The position numbers were made by a program, and so were the translations under genes. A DNA stretch of 10,330 nt from Clostridia bacterium (GTDB lineage: Bacteria; Bacillota; Clostridia; Oscillospirales; CAG-272): positions 1-10,330 of the forward strand of contig CAAFLY010000255.1 of the NCBI GenBank assembly GCA_900763885.1, given 5' to 3'. Within the stretch, counting starts at the first letter, position 1, and every line of letters starts with the position of its first letter. This document shows positions 6,476 to 10,330 of this stretch, piece by piece. The notes under the pieces were generated by a model. It was not told the origin of the DNA. It made no database searches and worked only from the letters and a program-made list of their open reading frames with translations.

Positions 6476-7468
6476 TTATTTTCGGCATACGCGCGCGGCG
6501 AAGTCGAGGATGTCCCCGGTGATCTCGCCGTATGCCGCGCCCTCGTTCAGAATTTCGTGGCGCAGACCGCTGTACAGCTTCATCTCCACCGGGGTGCCGG
6601 ATTTCCGCAGCCGCTCATACACCGCCGTCACCCCGCGTCCGTGGCCGCCCACCGGATCGTCGCCGCCGGATACGAGCAGAACCGGTGTGTCGCCCATGCC
6701 GGAGAAGAACGCCTTACTGTTCGCGAACCGCTGGAGCCGGACCAGATCCTCCATGGCGGCGGCGGAAAACGGGAATCCGCACAGCGGGTCGGCATGGTAC
6801 GCGTCCCGATTGGCGGGATCCGCGCTGAGCCAGAGATCGCCGCCGTCCCCGGAAACCGATCCGGAGGAGAATCCAGAGGAGGATCCAGAGGAGAATCCAG
6901 AGGATAATCCAGCGGAGAATCCTCGGTCATACGAGCCGAAGATCAGCTTTTTGAGAAACGCCGAGCGGTATTTCCCGCCGCGCAGCGCCTTTACGAGCCG
7001 GATCACCAAAAGGCCTGTCCCGGAGAGCGGATTCGGGCCGCCCGTGCCCATCACGACAAGACCGTCCGGGGGGCCATGGAGAACCGACGCGGTGCGCACG
7101 ACGAAGGAGCCCATGCTGTGGCCCATGAGCAGGTACGGGACCCTTGCCGGATACGCCGCCATGACGTGATGGCGCACCGCCGCCACATCGTCCGCCAGGA
7201 GCCGCCAGCCGTTCCTGTCCGCGATATGGCCCAGCTCCGCGCCGTCGGAGACCGTGTGTCCGTGGCCGAGATGATCGTGGCCGAAGGCGATATAGCCCTG
7301 CGCGGCAAGGTCGGAGAGGAAGCGGTCATACCGTCCGATATGCTCCGCCATGCCGTGGACCACCTGAAAATACCCGACCACAGCCGTCTCCGGTGCGGGC
7401 AGGCAGACCCGCGCGGCGATCTGGTGCACGCCGTCCGTGGAGGGGATGGATAGAGAGATGTAGGACAT
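6476..7468 (-). CDS. Alpha/beta hydrolase, monoacylglycerol lipase type (COG2267)
   Basis: The 330-residue serine hydrolase has a complete catalytic triad: Ser118 in the nucleophile elbow GHSMG, Asp270/271 in SGGDDPVGGHG, and His304 in LRHEILNE. HGMAEHIGRYDRF (39-51) carries the oxyanion loop, and FGHDHLGHGHT (62-72) is typical of the lysophospholipase/monoglyceride lipase branch. No signal peptide is present, so it acts in the cytosol. Likely substrates are monoacylglycerols or lysophospholipids, but this is inferred from the family. Residues 183-207 are an unusual Gly/Ser/Phe tract encoded by a 12-bp tandem repeat, placed in the cap region just before the DLWLSADPANRDAYHADPLCGF segment. The start at 7468 has GAGG eight or nine bases upstream. 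The gene follows glpK after 44 bases with no terminator, so the two probably share a transcript that supplies and phosphorylates glycerol. Confidence 0.88.
   Translation of the reverse strand: MSYISLSIPSTDGVHQIAARVCLPAPETAVVGYFQVVHGMAEHIGRYDRFLSDLAAQGYIAFGHDHLGHGHTVSDGAELGHIADRNGWRLLADDVAAVRHHVMAAYPARVPYLLMGHSMGSFVVRTASVLHGPPDGLVVMGTGGPNPLSGTGLLVIRLVKALRGGKYRSAFLKKLIFGSYDRGFSAGLSSGFSSGSSSGFSSGSVSGDGGDLWLSADPANRDAYHADPLCGFPFSAAAMEDLVRLQRFANSKAFFSGMGDTPVLLVSGGDDPVGGHGRGVTAVYERLRKSGTPVEMKLYSGLRHEILNEGAAYGEITGDILDFAARVCRK
6858..6922 (-). repeat. 12-bp coding tandem repeat (minisatellite) inside the hydrolase gene
   Basis: Five full 12-base units (6858-6917) and a partial one (to 6922) follow the plus-strand pattern [GA]ATCCAGAGGA[GT]. 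On the coding strand each unit reads Gly-(Phe/Leu/Ser)-Ser-(Ser/Ala). Units differ at one to three bases. Because the period is a multiple of three, gain or loss of units changes protein length but keeps the frame. The codons GGA, TCT and TTA used here are less GC-rich than those of the flanking gene. Confidence 0.9.
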
Positions 7469-7480
7469 TCTGTTTACCTC

Positions 7481-7516
7481 GCATTCTGTCGCTCTGTCAT
7501 ACTGTCATACTGTCAT
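7481..7516 (-). repeat. Degenerate 8-bp tandem repeat across the glpK stop and intergenic gap
   Basis: CTGTCATA-like units repeat about every 8-9 bases on the plus strand through this stretch. The repeat begins at the glpK stop codon, and the related octamer ACAGAATG (minus strand) recurs at the start codon of the hydrolase gene. It contains no hairpin with a T-tract, so the glpK message should run through. The repeat may reflect slippage, and it holds several out-of-place ATG triplets. Confidence 0.6.
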
Positions 7517-8994
7517 TCTGTGGTGCGTGCCGCCGCGACCGCGCGCTTCCAGCCGACCGTCCGTTTGGCGCGCTCGGCGGCGTCGATCTGCGGGTCGAAC
7601 CGGGCGGCGATCCGATTCTCCGGGATCTCGTCCCGCGAGCGGTAGAAGCCGACGCCCAATCCGGCAAGACAGGCGGCGCCCCACGCGGTCGCTTCGGTGA
7701 TCCGGGGACGCAGGACAGGCACGCCGGAGAGATCGGACTGGAACTGCATGAGAAAATCGTTCGCCGACGCGCCGCCATCGACCCGCAGTGCCGAAAGGGG
7801 GCGCTCCACGTCCGCGCGCATGGCGGCAAGCACATCCTCCGTCTGGTAGGCGATCGATTCCAGTGCGGCGCGGACAATATGCGCTCTGCCGGAGCCGCGG
7901 GTCAGTCCGGTGACCGTCCCTCTGGCGTGGGGATCCCAGTACGGCGCGCCCAGTCCCGTGAACGCCGGCACGATGTACACACCGCCCGTATCGGCGACGG
8001 CATTCGCCAGCTCCTCGGACTGCGCGGCGTGGTCGATCAGGCGCAATTCGTCCCGCAGCCACTGGATCACCGCCCCGCCGACAAAGACGCTCCCCTCGAG
8101 GGCGTATTCGACCGGCCGTCCCGCTTCTCCCGCCGCGACGGTGGTGAGCAGTCCGCTTCCGCTGTCCACGGCGGTCTGTCCGGTGTGCATGAGGAGGAAG
8201 CAGCCGGTGCCGTAGGTGTTTTTTGCGTCTCCGGGGGCAAAGCAGCGGTGGCCGAACAGCGCGGACTGCTGATCCCCGGCGATTCCGGCAAGGGGGACAG
8301 GGACTCCCCACACGGCGATCTCCCCGTAGACCTCCCCGGACGAGCGCACCTGGGGCAAAACGCGGCGCGGAATCCCGAACAGCGCGAGCAGATCCTCGTC
8401 CCACGCATCGGTGTGGATGTTGTAGAGCATGGTGCGCGCGGCGTTGGTGCGGTCGGTGACGTGGATCCTGCCGTCCGAGAGCTTCCACGCGAGCCAGGTA
8501 TCGACGGTCCCGGCAGCCAACTCCCCCCTTTGCGCCCGCCGGAGCAGCTCGGGGTGCTCGCGGAAGATCCACTCCCATTTTGTGGCGGAGAAATACGCGT
8601 CCGGGCGCAGTCCTGTTTTCGCGCGGATCATTTCGTCGCAGCCCTCGTCGTACAGTGCCGTGCAGCGCTCCGCGGTCCGGCGACACTGCCACACGATCGC
8701 GGGCGCGACGGGGGTGCCGGTCTCCCGTTCCCACAGCACAGCCGTTTCCCGCTGGTTCGTGATCCCGACCGCGGCGAGCTCGTCCGGATGGATCCCGCTT
8801 TTGGCGACGCATTCGGTCAGGGCCGCCATCTGCGCGGCGTAAATGTCCATCGGATCCTGCTCGACCCAGCCGGGGTGCGGATAGATCTGCCGGATCGCCT
8901 GATTCGCCGTCGCGACGATCCCGCCGTCCCGGTCAAAGAGGATCGCCCGCGCGCTTGTGGTGCCCTCGTCGAGAGCGAGCAGATACTTTTTCAT
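7513..8994 (-). CDS. glpK: Glycerol kinase
   Basis: The 493-residue enzyme phosphorylates glycerol with ATP to sn-glycerol 3-phosphate in the cytosol. Its length equals the family norm. The FGGY-kinase ATP/phosphate loop is LDEGTTSARAILFD (8-21). GWVEQDP (42-48), ITNQRET (78-84, with Arg82 and Glu83 contacting glycerol), VWQCRRT (101-107), and AYFSATKWEW (133-142) follow. GIAGDQQSALFGH (237-249) holds the catalytic base Asp241. LRVDGGASANDFLMQFQSD and ITEATAWGAACLAGLG mark the C-terminal half. Between SGEVYGEI and VPVPLAGIAGDQQ the protein lacks the HFYG loop that carries the histidine phosphorylated by the PTS protein HPr in many Gram-positive glycerol kinases, so that control is probably absent. 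AAGGAGG (9004-9010) lies nine bases before the ATG. It is the first gene of a unit with the lipase-like hydrolase. Confidence 0.97.
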   Translation of the reverse strand: MKKYLLALDEGTTSARAILFDRDGGIVATANQAIRQIYPHPGWVEQDPMDIYAAQMAALTECVAKSGIHPDELAAVGITNQRETAVLWERETGTPVAPAIVWQCRRTAERCTALYDEGCDEMIRAKTGLRPDAYFSATKWEWIFREHPELLRRAQRGELAAGTVDTWLAWKLSDGRIHVTDRTNAARTMLYNIHTDAWDEDLLALFGIPRRVLPQVRSSGEVYGEIAVWGVPVPLAGIAGDQQSALFGHRCFAPGDAKNTYGTGCFLLMHTGQTAVDSGSGLLTTVAAGEAGRPVEYALEGSVFVGGAVIQWLRDELRLIDHAAQSEELANAVADTGGVYIVPAFTGLGAPYWDPHARGTVTGLTRGSGRAHIVRAALESIAYQTEDVLAAMRADVERPLSALRVDGGASANDFLMQFQSDLSGVPVLRPRITEATAWGAACLAGLGVGFYRSRDEIPENRIAARFDPQIDAAERAKRTVGWKRAVAAARTTE

Positions 8995-9032
8995 AAAATG
9001 AAGCCTCCTTCATGAGCGGATTTTCTGCCTAT

Positions 9033-9041
9033 AGTATACCA
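9033..9041 (-). promoter_or_regulatory. Extended -10 promoter of glpK
   Basis: On the minus strand TGGTATACT (9033-9041) is an extended -10 with TATACT at 9033-9038. The sequence 17 bases upstream is TTCCGC, a poor -35. Transcription would start near 9026, about 32 bases before the start codon. I see no clear catabolite-response element or GlpP-type antiterminator hairpin in this short leader. Confidence 0.65.
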
Positions 9042-9101
9042 CACATCCATGGCGCGCGGAACAGGATCCGGTGAATTTTATGGAAATTTTCGACTCCATT
9101 C

Positions 9102-9141
9102 AAAAAAGGGAGCCTGTGCCGTACAAGGGCATGGCTCCCTT
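9102..9141 (-). terminator. Intrinsic terminator of the yerC-methyltransferase unit
   Basis: On the minus strand AAGGGAGCC (9133-9141) pairs with GGCTCCCTT (9106-9114), extended by a second TGCC/GGCA stem after a small interior loop, with a 7-base loop at the tip. It runs into TTTTTTG at the lower end. It begins 27 bases after the methyltransferase stop. Confidence 0.9.
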
Positions 9142-9168
9142 CAGGATGCAGGCGAACCCCCGGTTCGA

Positions 9169-9942
9169 TCAGTCCTTGCGGAGTGTGACATACCACCGTT
9201 CGCAATCGTCCGTCGGTTGGCTGCCGTCCAGTGCGCCGTGGCAGGCGATCCACGTGAGACCGGCGGCCTTGGCGTGATTCCGCAGGGCGCGGATGCCGTA
9301 GCAGCGTTCGCGGGTCACGCCGTCGGTGCGCTTATACAGGCCGGATTCCAGCTCCTCGAACACGGTGAGGTGGAAGTCGCACACGTCGCCCTTTTTCGAC
9401 AGGCGGTTGGACCAGCACAGCACGCAGTCGTCGTTCTCGAGGATGTAGTCGTTGTCGGCGTACAGGCTGCGGAATTTGGCGGGCGTATTCACGTCAAAGA
9501 GGAAGAGTCCGCCGGGGTTGAGGTATCGCGCGACGTTGCAGAAGCAATCGGTGAGTGCGTCCCGTTCGGTGAGGTGATTGATCCCGTCGAGGCAGCAGAT
9601 CACGCCGTCCACGGTGCCGTACAGCTCGAAATCCGTCATGCTTTCGTGGAGCAGGAGGACGTTGGCGAATCCGTCCGCTCGCAGTCTTGCCTCGGCGACG
9701 GAGAGCATCTCCTCGGAAATATCGAGCGCGATCATATCGAACCCCCGTTTGCACAGCGCGCGCGTCATGGATCCGGTGCCGCAGCCCAGCTCCAGGAGCA
9801 GGGACGGCTTATCCGCGCCGCGGAATTCCGTCTCAAAACGCCGCACGATATAGTCCGCCCATGTGTCGTAATCGACGTCCGCGTTCAGCTTATCGTACAC
9901 GGGGGCGAGGGCGGCGTATCCGTCGATGGGTTCGTTTGTCAT
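9169..9942 (-). CDS. Class I SAM-dependent methyltransferase
   Basis: The 257-residue protein opens with YAALAPVYDKLNADVDYDTWADYI, the usual N-terminal helix of small-molecule methyltransferases of Clostridia. Motif I is LLLELGCGTGSMTRAL, motif II is MIALDISEEML (the Asp contacts the ribose of SAM), and CCLDGINHLTERDAL with LNPGGLFLFDVNTP are the motif IV to V region. The C-terminal part is mixed strands ending with a short cysteine-containing segment. The methyl acceptor cannot be inferred. Many close relatives are annotated only as methyltransferase domain proteins. The ATG at 9940-9942 overlaps the yerC stop as ATGA, and AAGGAGG lies seven bases upstream inside yerC, so both coupling and independent initiation are possible. 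The upstream in-frame extension to 10146 is a shadow of yerC. Confidence 0.9.
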   Translation of the reverse strand: MTNEPIDGYAALAPVYDKLNADVDYDTWADYIVRRFETEFRGADKPSLLLELGCGTGSMTRALCKRGFDMIALDISEEMLSVAEARLRADGFANVLLLHESMTDFELYGTVDGVICCLDGINHLTERDALTDCFCNVARYLNPGGLFLFDVNTPAKFRSLYADNDYILENDDCVLCWSNRLSKKGDVCDFHLTVFEELESGLYKRTDGVTRERCYGIRALRNHAKAAGLTWIACHGALDGSQPTDDCERWYVTLRKD

Positions 9943-10283
9943 CGCCTGTCCTCCTTTTCGGCTTGGGTTTCCGTGTCGGCGTCGTACGGGCCGGGGGTGC
10001 TGCCGAGCCGTTCCAGAACCACGTTGTAGCCGTCGGTGCCGTAGCGCAGGGAGCGGTTGATCCGGCTGATGGTGGCGGTGGACAGGCCGGTGGTCTCGGT
10101 GATCTCCGTGTAGATCTTGTTGTCCGACAGCATCTTCGCGCCGCACATCCGCTTCGCCATCTCCTCGATCTCCTTGACGGTGCAGAGATCCTCAAAAAAA
10201 TTGTAGCATTCGTCAACGGTCCGGAGCGTCAGTATCGCCTGAAACAAATAATCCTTCTTCTTATTTCTTCTTGGCTGAGCCAT
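9939..10283 (-). CDS. TrpR-like DNA-binding protein YerC/YecD
   Basis: The 114-residue protein matches the YerC/YecD family. After a basic tail (RRNKKK) come AILTLRTVDECYNFFEDLCTVKEIEEMAKRM and a helix-turn-helix (NKIYTEITETTGLSTATISRINRSLRYG). It then has a low-complexity acidic end that is less conserved. Family members resemble the Trp repressor fold, but the tryptophan-binding function is not established for them. They are presumed transcription regulators of unknown signal. An in-frame ATG at 10298 would add five residues, but it has no ribosome binding site and sits on a -10-like TATATA. AGGA lies close before the ATG at 10283, though with only two bases of spacing. The start is therefore uncertain by five codons. 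It is the first gene of a two-gene unit with the methyltransferase. Confidence 0.88.
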   Translation of the reverse strand: MAQPRRNKKKDYLFQAILTLRTVDECYNFFEDLCTVKEIEEMAKRMCGAKMLSDNKIYTEITETTGLSTATISRINRSLRYGTDGYNVVLERLGSTPGPYDADTETQAEKEDRR

Positions 10284-10299
10284 ATTCCTGATTCGCATT

Positions 10300-10305
10300 T
10301 ATATA
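10300..10305 (-). promoter_or_regulatory. Candidate -10 box of the yerC unit
   Basis: TATATA on the minus strand at 10300-10305 is the only AT-rich hexamer upstream of yerC. The preceding 25 bases to the window edge are GC-rich with no TTGACA-like -35. If used, transcription would start near 10293 and favour the ATG at 10283. Confidence 0.3.
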
Positions 10306-10330
10306 GAACGGGGTCGCGGGGGCGAGGGGA

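Noticed and set aside
6858..6922. Possible CRISPR-like array
   Set aside because: Units are 12 bases with no spacers and lie inside a coding frame.
6628..6930. Proline/aspartate repeat protein (SPLDYPLDSPLDPPLD pattern) in another minus-strand frame
   Set aside because: It is the 12-bp repeat of the hydrolase gene read out of frame. Any repeat with a period of 12 gives repetitive peptides in all frames.
7393..9015. A 540-codon open frame on the plus strand opposite glpK and the start of the hydrolase
   Set aside because: It is antisense to a textbook glycerol kinase with all motifs. Its translation is rich in Arg, Gly and Pro with no domain pattern, which is expected from the complement of GC-rich coding DNA.
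9049..10029. A 326-codon plus-strand open frame opposite the methyltransferase
   Set aside because: It covers a clear SAM methyltransferase, its terminator and the yerC overlap. No ribosome binding site or recognisable domain.

Overview
This window looks like chromosomal DNA of a GC-rich member of the Firmicutes (Clostridia, probably a gut-type Oscillospiraceae relative). The evidence is a TrpR-like YerC/YecD repressor, strong AAGGAGG ribosome binding sites, sigma-A type promoters with an extended -10 (TGGTATAAT, TGGTACAAT, TGGTATACT), intrinsic terminators, and PrsA-like parvulins built as in Clostridia. I see no transposase, phage gene, tRNA, rRNA or CRISPR array. The assignment is inference from gene families, not from a marker gene.

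Layout. On the plus strand (positions 1 to about 3420) lie a membrane-anchored parvulin foldase behind its own extended -10 promoter, a cytoplasmic GH28/pectate-lyase-like beta-helix protein, and, 11 bases later, a small multidrug-export-type membrane protein. A hairpin at 3447-3483 closes this block against the convergent minus-strand genes. On the minus strand, read from the right end leftwards, are: yerC overlapping a class I methyltransferase by ATGA, closed by a terminator at 9102-9141; glpK behind its own promoter, followed by an alpha/beta hydrolase of the monoacylglycerol lipase type; an ECF-like sigma factor overlapping its probable membrane anti-sigma factor by ATGA, closed by a terminator at 4413-4450; and a second, cytoplasmic parvulin with its own strong promoter at 4269-4297.

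How the genes may work together. The lipase-like hydrolase and glycerol kinase form a plausible two-step route from monoacylglycerol to glycerol 3-phosphate. The sigma/anti-sigma pair is a classic envelope-sensing module with an unrecognised extracellular sensor domain. The two parvulins divide between the outside (anchored) and inside (no signal peptide) of the cell. YerC and the methyltransferase are translationally coupled, but the substrate is unknown.

Most of the window is ordinary housekeeping and accessory metabolism. I did not find a clearly new multi-gene system. The points most worth a second look are the coding 12-bp Ser-Gly minisatellite inside the hydrolase, the glpK-lipase pairing with the loss of the HPr-phosphorylation loop in GlpK, the sigma/anti-sigma pair with a candidate self-regulated promoter, and the leaderless GH28-like protein.
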